From: Angustibacter luteus
GTDB lineage: Bacteria > Actinomycetota > Actinomycetes > Actinomycetales > Angustibacteraceae
Assembly: GCF_039541115.1 (NCBI RefSeq)
Contig: NZ_BAABFP010000005.1
Span: 480,447-544,446 of the forward strand
Direction of reading: 5' to 3'
Length of the DNA stretch: 64,000 nucleotides
Below are positions 53,411 through 61,693 of the stretch, in pieces (the stretch's first letter is position 1; each line of letters opens with the position of its first letter). The position numbers were made by a program, and so were the translations under genes. A model generated the notes under the pieces. The model was not told where the DNA came from, searched no databases, and worked only from the letters and a program-made list of their open reading frames with translations.

Positions 53411-53439
53411 ACCCTATGGCGTCCTGCTGACGTTGGTCA
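53411..53439 (-). promoter_or_regulatory. promoter of the monooxygenase gene (TGACCA-N17-TAGGGT)
   Basis: On the minus strand a TGACCA-like -35 near 53439-53434 and TAGGGT at 53416-53411 are 17 nt apart. The gap to the enoyl-CoA hydratase gene also holds TACGCT (53444-53449) on the plus strand, a likely -10 for that gene. Confidence 0.4.
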
Positions 53440-53481
53440 CCGATACGCTATCCCCTGACGTCGCGACGAGGAGGCCCGCCC

Positions 53482-54309
53482 GTGGGTGCGTTTCGTGGAT
53501 CGGCTCCGCTCACCTCGGACTGGAAGCACTTCCGGACCAGCTGGGACGGCGGGGTGTGCACGGTCACGTTCGACCGGCCGGAGAAGCTGAACGCGTTGAC
53601 CTTCGAGGTCTACGCGGACCTGCGGGACCTGCTGGCCGAGCTGCCGCACCGGGGTGACACCCGGGTGCTCGTGCTGCGCGGCGAGGGGCGTGCCTTCTGC
53701 TCCGGCGGCGACGTGCACGAGATCATCGGACGCACCCTGGAGATGGACCACGCCGACCTGCTGACCTTCACCCGGATGACCGGCGAGGTCGTGCGGCTGC
53801 TCCGGGAGTGCCCGGTACCGGTGATCGCCGCGGTGCACGGGGTGGCCGCGGGGGCGGGGTCGGTGCTCGCACTGGCCAGTGACCTGCGCGTCGTCGAGCG
53901 ATCGGCCCGGTTCGCGTTCCTGTTCACCAAGGTCGGCCTCGCCGGCGCGGACATGGGGGCGGCGTACCTGCTCCCCCGGCTGGTCGGCCTCGGCCGGGCC
54001 AGCGAGCTGCTGCTGCTCGGCGACACGCTGCCGGCGGAGCAGGCGGAGCGCTGGGGCCTGGTGACCCGCCTGGTGGACGACGGCACCGCGAGCGAGGTGG
54101 CCGGGCAGCTCGCGCGCCGGCTGGCCGACGGTCCGGTGCACGCCTACGCGCAGACCAAGGCCCTGCTGTCCCGCGAGCTGGACATGAGCCTGTCCGCAGC
54201 GGTCGAGCTCGAGGCCGTGACCCAGGCGCTGCTGATGACCAGCGCCGACTACCGCGAGTTCTACGAGGCGTTCAGCGAGGGCCGGGACCCGCAGTGGAAG
54301 GGTCGTTGA
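53482..54309 (+). CDS. enoyl-CoA hydratase/isomerase family protein
   Basis: A 275-residue crotonase-fold enzyme. Oxyanion segments are FCSGGDVHEI and GVAAGAGSVLALASDLRV; the second catalytic acid region is GADMGAAYLLPRLVG. It can hydrate, hydrolyse or open CoA esters; beside the anthraniloyl-CoA monooxygenase it is the likely ring-opening or hydration step. GTG 53482 has GAGGAGG upstream. The acyl-CoA dehydrogenase starts 4 bp after its stop. Confidence 0.9.
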   Translation: MGAFRGSAPLTSDWKHFRTSWDGGVCTVTFDRPEKLNALTFEVYADLRDLLAELPHRGDTRVLVLRGEGRAFCSGGDVHEIIGRTLEMDHADLLTFTRMTGEVVRLLRECPVPVIAAVHGVAAGAGSVLALASDLRVVERSARFAFLFTKVGLAGADMGAAYLLPRLVGLGRASELLLLGDTLPAEQAERWGLVTRLVDDGTASEVAGQLARRLADGPVHAYAQTKALLSRELDMSLSAAVELEAVTQALLMTSADYREFYEAFSEGRDPQWKGR

Positions 54310-54313
54310 GCGG

Positions 54314-55495
54314 ATGAGCTGGGACCTCGAACCTCAGCAGCGCGAGCTGGTCACCTGGGCTCGCGCTCGCGCGGTGCAGGATCTGCGCCCGCTCGCCGAG
54401 GCCGGGACGCCGGGCGAGGTGAACCGGCCGCTGCTCCGGGCGATGGGCGAGCTCGGTCTGCTCGGTCGGCTGTTCCCCGGCTACGGCCCCGGCGAGGCGG
54501 CTGGTGCCGCCGGGCCGGGCGCCCACGCGGAGCTGAGCCGGGAGGCCGCGGCGTTCGACCTGTGCCTGCTGCGCGAGGCGCTGGCCCGCGAGTGCACCGA
54601 GGCCGAGACGGCGCTGGCCCTGCAGGGGCTCGGCGCCTACCCGATCCTGCAGAGCGGGACCGACACCCAGGTGCGGCGCTGGCTGCCGGCGGTGGCGTCC
54701 GGCGACGCCGTGGCGGCCTTCGCGCTGACCGAGCCGGAGGCCGGCTCCGATGCGGCCGCGCTCGCCCTCGCTGCGGAGCGCGACGGTGACGGCTGGCGGC
54801 TGACCGGCACCAAGGTATGGATCTCGAACGCGCCTCAGGCGGACGTGTACACGGTGTTCGCCCGGACGACGCCGGGTGCCGGCTCCCGTGGGGTCAGTGC
54901 GTTCGTGGTGCCGGCGGACCGCGCCGGCCTGGGCGGGCAGTCGCTCGACCTGCTGTCACCGCACCCGATCGGTCGGCTCGACTTCGACGGGGTCCGCGTC
55001 GGGCCCGACGAGCTGCTCGGCGAGGTCGACCGTGGCTTCGCCGTCGCGATGCGCACGCTGGACCTGTTCCGGCCCAGCGTGGGCGCCTTCGCCGTGGGGA
55101 TGGCCGCGGCGGCGCTGGACGCCAGCGTGGCGCACGTGCGTCGTCGGGTGGCCTTCGGTGGTCCGCTGGCCGACCAGCAGTCCGTGGCGCACCGGCTCGC
55201 TGAGATGGCGACGCGCACCCAGGCGGCCCGGCTGCTGGTGTACCAGGCGGCGTCGGCCTACGACGCCGGACTGCCAGGGGTGACCTCTCGGGCGGCGATG
55301 GCCAAGCTCACGGCCACGGAGACCGCGCAGTACGTCGTCGACTCCGCCGTGCAACTGCACGGTGCGCGGGCGTTGCAGCGCGGGCACCTTCTCGAGCACC
55401 TGTACCGCGAGGTCCGGGCGCCGCGGATCTACGAAGGTGCCTCCGAGGTCCAGCTCGGCATCATCGCGCGGGAGCTGTTGCGCGACACCGACTGA
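54314..55495 (+). CDS. acyl-CoA dehydrogenase
   Basis: A 393-residue acyl-CoA dehydrogenase with FALTEPEAGSDAAALAL, LTGTKVWISNAPQ and the C-terminal YEGASEVQLGIIARELLRD, where E is in the catalytic base segment. In the anthranilate cluster it may oxidise the reduced cyclic CoA intermediate. ATG 54314 lies 4 bp after the enoyl-CoA hydratase stop. It ends 18 bp before the convergent membrane protein gene of the ABC operon. Confidence 0.9.
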   Translation: MSWDLEPQQRELVTWARARAVQDLRPLAEAGTPGEVNRPLLRAMGELGLLGRLFPGYGPGEAAGAAGPGAHAELSREAAAFDLCLLREALARECTEAETALALQGLGAYPILQSGTDTQVRRWLPAVASGDAVAAFALTEPEAGSDAAALALAAERDGDGWRLTGTKVWISNAPQADVYTVFARTTPGAGSRGVSAFVVPADRAGLGGQSLDLLSPHPIGRLDFDGVRVGPDELLGEVDRGFAVAMRTLDLFRPSVGAFAVGMAAAALDASVAHVRRRVAFGGPLADQQSVAHRLAEMATRTQAARLLVYQAASAYDAGLPGVTSRAAMAKLTATETAQYVVDSAVQLHGARALQRGHLLEHLYREVRAPRIYEGASEVQLGIIARELLRDTD

Positions 55496-55513
55496 TCAGG
55501 GTGGGACCGACGA

Positions 55514-56101
55514 TCACGTGGGCTGCTGCGTGACCAACGAGAGCAGGCCGAGCAGGCAACAGCCCGCCGCGACGAGAAGCTGCGTCGAGTCGGTTCCGCT
55601 CTGCACCAGCCAGTTCCAGGCCTGCGGTGTGCGCAGCGGCTGGGCACTCAGCAGCACCAGGGACGTGAAGGCCGTGACCGCGCACGGGATGGCAGTCGCC
55701 CCAGGCGCCAGGAACCGCAGCGACACCAGGGCCACGGCGGCGAACAGCAGGTAGTTGCGCTCCCCGGCGGCCAGGCTGATCTGACCCGAGTACGCCGCAC
55801 CGGCGGCCGCCAGTGCCGCGCCCGGAAGGAGCACCAGCAGCCCCCAGGTGAGCTGGATCGGCCAGGTGCGTCGGCTGCGCTGCCGCAGCAGGTCTGGCGC
55901 CTCATGATGGACCGCGAAGGTCACGGCCGTGGCCGCCACGACGGGCAGCACCAGCGCCGTCGGCGTGCCGATGCTCTGCACGGGTTGTCCGATGACTGGC
56001 AGGGTGGACCGTCCGCACGTCACTGCGAAGACGACCGTCACGCACCAGCAGTAGGCAGCCTCGCGGACCAGGTGCATGGCCGTCCACGAACGCCAGACCA
56101 T
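55514..56101 (-). CDS. membrane protein of the secreted-protein/ABC operon
   Basis: A 195-residue protein with about six hydrophobic segments (TAMHLVREAAYCWCVTVVFAV, LVLPVVAATAVTFAVHH, QLTWGLLVLLPGAALAAAG, LLFAAVALVSLRFLA, AIPCAVTAFTSLVLL and LLVAAGCCLLGLL). No known family was recognised. ATG 56101 shares a base with the stop of the permease gene, so it is translationally coupled. It is the last gene of the four-gene operon 58613-55514, probably a second membrane subunit or an immunity-type protein. Confidence 0.65.
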   Translation of the reverse strand: MVWRSWTAMHLVREAAYCWCVTVVFAVTCGRSTLPVIGQPVQSIGTPTALVLPVVAATAVTFAVHHEAPDLLRQRSRRTWPIQLTWGLLVLLPGAALAAAGAAYSGQISLAAGERNYLLFAAVALVSLRFLAPGATAIPCAVTAFTSLVLLSAQPLRTPQAWNWLVQSGTDSTQLLVAAGCCLLGLLSLVTQQPT

Positions 56102-57399
56102 CACGCCGCACCGACAGCCAGGTCGAGGTTGCACGACACGCTGCCCCGCACGAACACCTGGAACTGCCGTGGACTCATCGCCCACTGGTTCGGCGGTCGT
56201 CCGTCGAGCATGTCCGACACGGTCTGCTCAGCCTGGACACCCAGCGCGAGGTACCGCTCGAACGTCGGTGTCGAGTCGGGGCTGGGGTCGGTGACCTCGG
56301 GGCAGTCCCTCCCGCCCATGAGCGCCTGCGCCAGCGTCGGGATGCTGATGTGCCGGGCGTCGTCGTCGGGGCCGAGCACCAGCAGCCCGTAGCGATCGAC
56401 GGCACCCGACGGCGCCTCATCCAAGCGAGCCGGGACGACGTCGGCGATGTCGGCGGCTCGAGCCGCCTGGGCGAACGTGGTCACCCGCCGCGCCAGCTGG
56501 GGCAGGGCTGGATCGTGACCGACCATCAGGCAGATCGGTACCGCCCGGTCGTCGGACCCTTCGGCCGAGACGCAGCGCACACGCGTTTCCGCCGTGGTTT
56601 CGACCGGCTGGCCTTGCACGAGCGGAGCCACGGCGTACGTCAGCAGGATCGCGGCCGTGGCCACGGCCAGCGGGGCGCGGGACACCCGGCGCGCCCCGTT
56701 GCCTGACGCGCGGGTCGTCGCCGCCAGCGAGAGCAGGGCGAGGATCCACGCGCCGGCCACGACGCACTGGGCGGCGACCCGCACCGGGTTGAGCTCCAGC
56801 CCCAGCATGTGGTGGGAGGCGATGTCCAGATGAGCCGGTGGCACCACCCGGTCCCCCACGTACCCGAGACCGTAGGTGAGGTACGAGGCGGCGACCAGTG
56901 CGGTGAACGACCCGGTCCGTGCGCCCAGCAGCGCGCCGCAGAGGCAGCCGAGCGCGGCTGACACGCCGAGGACGGCACCTTGCTGCGCCGGTGACGCCCA
57001 CGAGCCGACGCTGACGCCGCCGGTGCCGGCCAGCACACCGATGACGGTGGCGACCGTGAGTGCCTGGGCCACGATGAACGGCAGCAGGGAACCCCACCAG
57101 AGTCGGAGGACGTCGCACCCCGGCCTCGGCTGCGTGTTCCAGGCCGCAGCGCGGTCGCCGGTCAGGGCAGAGCCGGTGTCGTAGGCCGCAACCGCCGCCA
57201 GGACGATGCTGGTGAACAGCACCGCGAGGGACGACCAACCCAGCCCGAACGCCCAGTCCCCGGCCCAGGGCCGGGAGCGGAGGCCGACGGTGAGCAGCAC
57301 CGAGCTCGTCAGCACGACCGGGAAGGCGTACCACGAGATCGAGCTGTGCACGGTGTACCGAAACAGCGTCGACCGGCTGCTCTCTCGACGCTGCGTCAC
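56101..57399 (-). CDS. ABC transporter permease with extracytoplasmic C-terminal domain
   Basis: A 432-residue protein with about seven helices in residues 20-270 and a soluble C-terminal domain of about 155 residues holding four cysteines (VRCVS, ICLMVG, DCPEV, SCNLD), consistent with disulfides outside the cell. The layout is unlike the common ABC-2 permeases, although it is paired with an ABC ATPase. GTG 57399 overlaps the ATPase stop (GTGA). The pairing, and the following small membrane protein, suggest a transport complex for a secreted or toxic product. Confidence 0.7.
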   Translation of the reverse strand: MTQRRESSRSTLFRYTVHSSISWYAFPVVLTSSVLLTVGLRSRPWAGDWAFGLGWSSLAVLFTSIVLAAVAAYDTGSALTGDRAAAWNTQPRPGCDVLRLWWGSLLPFIVAQALTVATVIGVLAGTGGVSVGSWASPAQQGAVLGVSAALGCLCGALLGARTGSFTALVAASYLTYGLGYVGDRVVPPAHLDIASHHMLGLELNPVRVAAQCVVAGAWILALLSLAATTRASGNGARRVSRAPLAVATAAILLTYAVAPLVQGQPVETTAETRVRCVSAEGSDDRAVPICLMVGHDPALPQLARRVTTFAQAARAADIADVVPARLDEAPSGAVDRYGLLVLGPDDDARHISIPTLAQALMGGRDCPEVTDPSPDSTPTFERYLALGVQAEQTVSDMLDGRPPNQWAMSPRQFQVFVRGSVSCNLDLAVGAA

Positions 57400-58157
57400 T
57401 GCCCGGACACCCCGGGCTGCAGGAGGGTCTCGAGGGCGGCGTCGATCCGACTGCGCCCGGCCCGCACGTGCGGCTCGACGGCGATCAACGCCTCGACCGA
57501 CCCCTCGAAGACGGGGCGGCCGTCCCCCAGGACGACGACGTGGTCGGCGAGCACCTGCACGTCCTCAGCCAGGTGGGTGGCCAGGATGATCGTCCGGTCG
57601 CCGGCGATCTCGCTCAAGTGGTCGCGCATGGCCGTGCGCTGGCCCGGGTCCAGCCCCGTCGTCGGTTCGTCGAGGAACAGCATCGGTGGCGAGTGCACGA
57701 GCGCCTGGGCCACGGCGAGCCGGCGCAGCATGCCGCCGGACAGGCTCCGGCATCGCGCGCCCGCCCTGTCCTGCAGGCCGACGGCGGCCAGGGCTGCCTC
57801 GACCGCCGCTGGGCGGGCCGAGGCCGGCACCTCCCGCAGCCAAGCAGCGTGGTGCAGCACCTCGACCAACCGCGCCCGCGGCGGGAAGGCAAGGTGCTGC
57901 GGGACGTAGCCCACGAGGCGCTTGGTGTGACGACCACGACGACCGGGCTCCACCGCGACACCGCCGATGGTGATGGTGCCCGCGTCGGGTCTCCGCTCAC
58001 CGCACACCAGGCGCGAGAGGGTGGTCTTGCCGGCTCCGTTTGGGCCCATCAGCCCGGTGATCCCGCGGCCCGCGGTGAAGCTCAGCGGCCCCAGCGAGAA
58101 CCCCCGTCGGTAGGTGAAGGTCACGTCCTCGACCCGCACGGAGCCGGCCGTCGACAC
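57396..58157 (-). CDS. ABC transporter ATP-binding protein
   Basis: A 253-residue ATPase with Walker A GPNGAGKTTLS near residues 37-47, signature LSGGMLRRLAVAQAL, Walker B LFLDEPTTGLDP and H-loop ILATHL. It resembles exporters of the CcmA/BcrA type. GTG 58157 begins right after the TGA of the secreted protein gene (no gap). It should power the permease at 56101, so the operon encodes one complete ABC system. Confidence 0.93.
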   Translation of the reverse strand: MSTAGSVRVEDVTFTYRRGFSLGPLSFTAGRGITGLMGPNGAGKTTLSRLVCGERRPDAGTITIGGVAVEPGRRGRHTKRLVGYVPQHLAFPPRARLVEVLHHAAWLREVPASARPAAVEAALAAVGLQDRAGARCRSLSGGMLRRLAVAQALVHSPPMLFLDEPTTGLDPGQRTAMRDHLSEIAGDRTIILATHLAEDVQVLADHVVVLGDGRPVFEGSVEALIAVEPHVRAGRSRIDAALETLLQPGVSGQ

Positions 58158-58613
58158 TCAGTACCTCTGCGCGGGGATCGCGACGGTGTGCATGGGGTCC
58201 GCTGCCAGAGGCCGGTCGAGCGCGACGCTCACCAACGTCTTGACGTAGCTGCTCGTCCCCGGGAGCGTGCCGGCCTTCGGGAGTTCGTGCCAGCTGCGGT
58301 GGTTCCACTTCGGCGTCTTCAGCTGCGGACCTGCCCGCCACGAGTGACCATCGGCACTGACGCTCATCGACGCCTGGGCGTAAGCCCCGCCATAGCCGGT
58401 CTGCGCCGCGTAGACGTTCGGGTAGAAGGTGACGCGGTTCGTGGACGTGTTCACGTACCAGGTGCCGTAGGCGCCGGCCGCGTTCTTCCCCTGGTACGAG
58501 GCCCACATGGCCTTGGCCGGACTGGCGCGCCAGGTGTAGGCGTGCGCCGGTGCGGCCGTGACCAGTCCGAGCGCGACCGCGAGACCTGCGGCACGCAGGA
58601 GGTTTCGAAGCAT
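58158..58613 (-). CDS. small secreted protein of the ABC operon
   Basis: A 151-residue protein with a clear signal peptide (MLRNLLRAAGLAVALGLV, cleaved after AHA near residue 24). The mature part of about 127 residues is aromatic-rich and Cys-free (YTWRAS, TWYVNTSTNRVTFYPNVY, MSVSADGHSWR). No family was recognised. ATG 58613 has AAGGGG upstream. TAGCGT on the minus strand at 58657-58652 is a probable -10. The adjoining ABC genes suggest it is a substrate or a secreted partner of the transporter. The lactococcin 972-type operon shape is similar, but the protein does not match. Confidence 0.6.
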   Translation of the reverse strand: MLRNLLRAAGLAVALGLVTAAPAHAYTWRASPAKAMWASYQGKNAAGAYGTWYVNTSTNRVTFYPNVYAAQTGYGGAYAQASMSVSADGHSWRAGPQLKTPKWNHRSWHELPKAGTLPGTSSYVKTLVSVALDRPLAADPMHTVAIPAQRY

Positions 58614-58720
58614 GACTGCCCCTTGAGTTTGGGTGACTACTGACACGGATGACGCTAGTCAGGCGTGTCTCCCAGGAGCAAGACCCGCGCCATGCGAGGT
58701 CTGCATCCCCCGGCGGACCG

Positions 58721-60358
58721 CTACTGCCGCAGGCGGAAACGCTGCAGCTTGCCGGTGCTGGTGCGCGGCAGCTCGGCGACGAACTCGATGCGTCGCGGGT
58801 ACTTGTACGGCGCGATGACCGCCTTCACGTGGTCCTGCAGCGCGCGCACCAGGGCGGGGTCGGCGACGACGTCGTCGCCCAGCACGACGAAGGCCGTGAC
58901 GAGCTGACCGCGGTCGGTGTCCGGCGTCCCGATGACCGCGACCTCGGTGACGTCCGGGTGGCTGAGCAGCGCTTCCTCGACCTCGGGCGCGGCGATGTTG
59001 TAGCCGGCCGAGATGATCATGTCGTCGCTGCGGGCCTGGTACCAGAGGTACCCGTCCTCGTCCTGGACGTAGGTGTCGCCGGTGACGTTCCAGCCGTCCT
59101 GCACGTACACGGACTGACGGTCGTCGGCCAGGTACCGGCATCCGGTCGGTCCGCGCACGGCCAACCGACCCACCTGCCCCGCGGGAAGCGGCGACCCGTC
59201 GTCACCCAGGACGACGGCGCGGTACCCGGGGACGGCGCGACCGGTGGAACCCGGCCGGATGTCGTCGTCCGCGGCCGAGACGAAGATGTGCAGCATCTCG
59301 GTCGACCCGAGGCCGTCGATGATCGCGATGCCGGTGGCGTCGCGAAAGGCCTCCCACGTGGCCGCGGGCAGGTGCTCGCCGGCAGAGACGCAGCGGCGCA
59401 ACGAGGTCAGCCGCTCCGCGCGCCCGGCCGCCAGCATCGCGCGGTAGGCCGTCGGCGCCGTGAAGCAGATGGTGACACCGTGCTCGGCGACCAGGTCCGC
59501 GAGCTGGTCCGGGGAGGCCTTCTCGATCAGCAGGGTGCTAGCGCCGACGCGCAGCGGAAAGACCACGAGACCGCCCAGCCCGAACGTGAAGGCGAGCGGC
59601 GGCGTGCCGGTGAAGACGTCGTCCGGCGTGGGCTTGAGCACGTGCCGGGAGAACGTGTCGGCGTTCGCCAGGACGTCCCGGTGGAAGTGCATCGTGGCCT
59701 TGGGTCGTCCGGTGGTGCCCGAGGTGAACGCGAGCAGGGCGACGTCGTCCGCAGACGTCGCGACCGCCTCGTGCTGGCTCTCGGCCCGCTCCGCCCGGTG
59801 CACCAGGTCGTCCGCGTCGTCCGGGTCGGTCGATCCGTAGGCCACCACCGGCACGCCGAGGTCGGCGGCCCGCAGGTCGTCCAGGAACCGGTGGTCGCAC
59901 AGCGCCAGGTCGAGCCGGGCGATCTCGTGGATCGTGGCCAGCTCGCCGGGTCGCAGCAGCGGCATCGTCGTCACCGCGACCGCGCCGACCCGCAGCACCG
60001 CGAACCAGCACGCGACGATCCAGGGGTTGTTCGGCCCGCGGAGCAGGACTCGTTGGCCAGGACGAATCCCGAGGTCGTCGACGAGCACGCGCGCGGTGCG
60101 CCGGACGCGGTCGGCGAGGCCGTCGTAGGTCCAGCGCGTCCCGTCCGGCGCGAGCAGGCACTCGCGGTCGCCACCGGTCGCCTCGATGGTCGCGTCGAGC
60201 AGCTCGACGGAGCAGTTGAGCTGACTCGGGTACTGCAGCTCGGGGAGGTCGAAGGTCAGCTCGGGCCACTGCTCGCGCGGCGGGAGGTGGTCCCGGCAGA
60301 AGGTGTCGACGTGGGCCGAAGGCCCCAGCGCCGCCGTCCTCGAACCCTGTGCCGTCAC
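58721..60358 (-). CDS. 2-aminobenzoate-CoA ligase (benzoate-CoA ligase family)
   Basis: A 545-residue AMP-forming acyl-CoA synthetase. Core motifs: AFTSGTTGRPKATMHFHRD, then IIDGLGSTEMLHIF, and YLWYQARSDDMIISAGYNI with the C-terminal lysine in RTSTGKLQRF. The family includes 2-aminobenzoate-CoA and benzoate-CoA ligases; the neighbouring anthraniloyl-CoA monooxygenase favours anthranilate. GTG 60358 is chosen since CATACT lies exactly 6 nt upstream; the alternative is a TTG at 60388. It is divergent from paaX-type gene 60443. Confidence 0.87.
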   Translation of the reverse strand: MTAQGSRTAALGPSAHVDTFCRDHLPPREQWPELTFDLPELQYPSQLNCSVELLDATIEATGGDRECLLAPDGTRWTYDGLADRVRRTARVLVDDLGIRPGQRVLLRGPNNPWIVACWFAVLRVGAVAVTTMPLLRPGELATIHEIARLDLALCDHRFLDDLRAADLGVPVVAYGSTDPDDADDLVHRAERAESQHEAVATSADDVALLAFTSGTTGRPKATMHFHRDVLANADTFSRHVLKPTPDDVFTGTPPLAFTFGLGGLVVFPLRVGASTLLIEKASPDQLADLVAEHGVTICFTAPTAYRAMLAAGRAERLTSLRRCVSAGEHLPAATWEAFRDATGIAIIDGLGSTEMLHIFVSAADDDIRPGSTGRAVPGYRAVVLGDDGSPLPAGQVGRLAVRGPTGCRYLADDRQSVYVQDGWNVTGDTYVQDEDGYLWYQARSDDMIISAGYNIAAPEVEEALLSHPDVTEVAVIGTPDTDRGQLVTAFVVLGDDVVADPALVRALQDHVKAVIAPYKYPRRIEFVAELPRTSTGKLQRFRLRQ

Positions 60359-60442
60359 CCCGCCAGTATGACCGTCTCGTGACGACAATCAAGAGACCGC
60401 GACACGAGCGCGTCGTCCCAGGCGGCCCGGTATCGTGCACGC
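60359..60442. promoter_or_regulatory. divergent promoter region, CoA ligase and PaaX genes
   Basis: Minus-strand CATACT sits 6 nt before GTG 60358; plus-strand TATCGT (60431-60436) sits 6 nt before GTG 60443. Between them the inverted repeat CTCGTG (60376-60381) and CACGAG (60403-60408) may bind the PaaX protein. Confidence 0.55.
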
Positions 60443-61297
60443 GTGACGACCGACAGGGCCACGCCAGCGACCCGCCTGCCCTCGCAGCAACCACGCGCCC
60501 TCATCGTCACCGTGTACGGGCTGTACGCCCGCGAGACGGCCGGCTGGCTCGCGGTCGCGACGCTGGTGCGGCTGCTGGACGGGGTCGGAGTCGAGGAGCC
60601 CGCCGTCCGCTCGGCGATCTCGCGGCTCAAGCGCCGTGGCGTGCTCGCCGCCCGGACCCGCGCCGGGGTCGCAGGCTACGAGCTCTCCCCCGCCGGCCGG
60701 GCGATCCTCGCCGAAGGCGACCAGCGGATCTTCCAACGCGTCAGGGCGACTGTCGGCGAGGGGTGGCTGCTGGCGGTGTTCAGCGTGCCGGAGTCGGAAC
60801 GGCGACGTCGCCACCAGCTGCGCGCGCGGTTGACCTGGTTGGGCTTCGGGACCGTCTCGGCCGGGGTCTGGGTGGCCCCGGCGCACCTGAGCGCGGAGAC
60901 CACCGAGGTGCTCGAACGACACGAGCTCACCGAGTACGTCGACCTGTTCCGCGCCGACCACCTCGCGTTCGGTGACCTGCGGGCCGAGGTGTCGCAGTGG
61001 TGGCAGCTCGACGGTCTCGCGGCGATGTACGAGGACTTCACCGCCGCCTTCGCGCCCGTCCTGCGCCGGTGGCAGCGGCGACGGACGACGGACGACGGGG
61101 CCGCCTTCGCCGACTACGTGACTGCCCTGACCGCGTGGCGCCGGCTGCCCTTCCTCGATCCCGGACTCCCCTTGGACGTATTGCCCAGCAAGTGGCCCGG
61201 GGCTCGTGCTGGGCACCTCTTCGAGGGGCTGACGGCGGCCCTGGCGCCAGCGGCCCATCGGCACCTCGCCGCGGTCTCCTCGGGAGACGTGCCGTGA
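60443..61297 (+). CDS. PaaX family transcriptional regulator
   Basis: A 284-residue protein with an N-terminal winged helix (RSAISRLKRRGVLAARTRAG near residues 53-72) and the C-terminal PaaX domain (GWLLAVFSVPESERRRR and the final LPSKWPGARAGHLFEGL). PaaX-type repressors respond to aryl-CoA esters; here anthraniloyl-CoA is the natural guess. GTG 60443 is fixed by a leaderless -10. It faces the CoA ligase across the shared 84-bp region, and converges on the RidA gene 3 bp later. Confidence 0.93.
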   Translation: MTTDRATPATRLPSQQPRALIVTVYGLYARETAGWLAVATLVRLLDGVGVEEPAVRSAISRLKRRGVLAARTRAGVAGYELSPAGRAILAEGDQRIFQRVRATVGEGWLLAVFSVPESERRRRHQLRARLTWLGFGTVSAGVWVAPAHLSAETTEVLERHELTEYVDLFRADHLAFGDLRAEVSQWWQLDGLAAMYEDFTAAFAPVLRRWQRRRTTDDGAAFADYVTALTAWRRLPFLDPGLPLDVLPSKWPGARAGHLFEGLTAALAPAAHRHLAAVSSGDVP

Positions 61298-61300
61298 CCG

Positions 61301-61693
61301 CTACAGGATCGCGAGGCCCTGCAGCTCGACCAGTGCCGCGTCGTCCCAGAGTCGGCTGATCCCGATGCCCGCGCTGGCTGGGTAGTCCGAGCCGACCAGC
61401 CGCCGCCAGACCTGACCGATCTCGCGCGCGTGGGCCCGGTAGTCGGCGAGGTCGACGCTGTAGATCGTCAGTCCGGCCAGGTGCTCCGGGCCTCCTCCGG
61501 CGCCGCGCAGTGCCGTGAGCAGGTTCGTCAACGCCTGCTCGAACTGCTCGACGACGCCGGCTCCGACGATTCGGCCGTCGCCGTCGAGCGCGGTCTGGCC
61601 GGCCAGCACGACGACCCGGCCCTCACCCACCACGGCGTGCGCGAAGCCGCTCGGGCGGGCCAGCTCGGGCGGGTTGACTCGTTGCAGGCTCAT
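61301..61693 (-). CDS. RidA/YjgF family protein
   Basis: A 130-residue Rid-family protein with FAHAVVGEGRVVVLAGQTA at the start and a late YPASAGIGISRLWDDAALVELQG. The usual RidA arginine in a PARS(A/T) segment is replaced by PASA, so imine deaminase activity is uncertain. RidA-like proteins occur in anthranilate-CoA clusters, where removal of the amino group from an enamine/imine intermediate is expected. ATG 61693 overlaps the SDR stop (ATGA). Confidence 0.85.
   Translation of the reverse strand: MSLQRVNPPELARPSGFAHAVVGEGRVVVLAGQTALDGDGRIVGAGVVEQFEQALTNLLTALRGAGGGPEHLAGLTIYSVDLADYRAHAREIGQVWRRLVGSDYPASAGIGISRLWDDAALVELQGLAIL

Noticed and set aside
58158-58613. Secreted protein as a lactococcin 972-type bacteriocin
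   Set aside because: The operon shape is similar, but the mature protein lacks the expected family pattern and is longer. Left as unknown.
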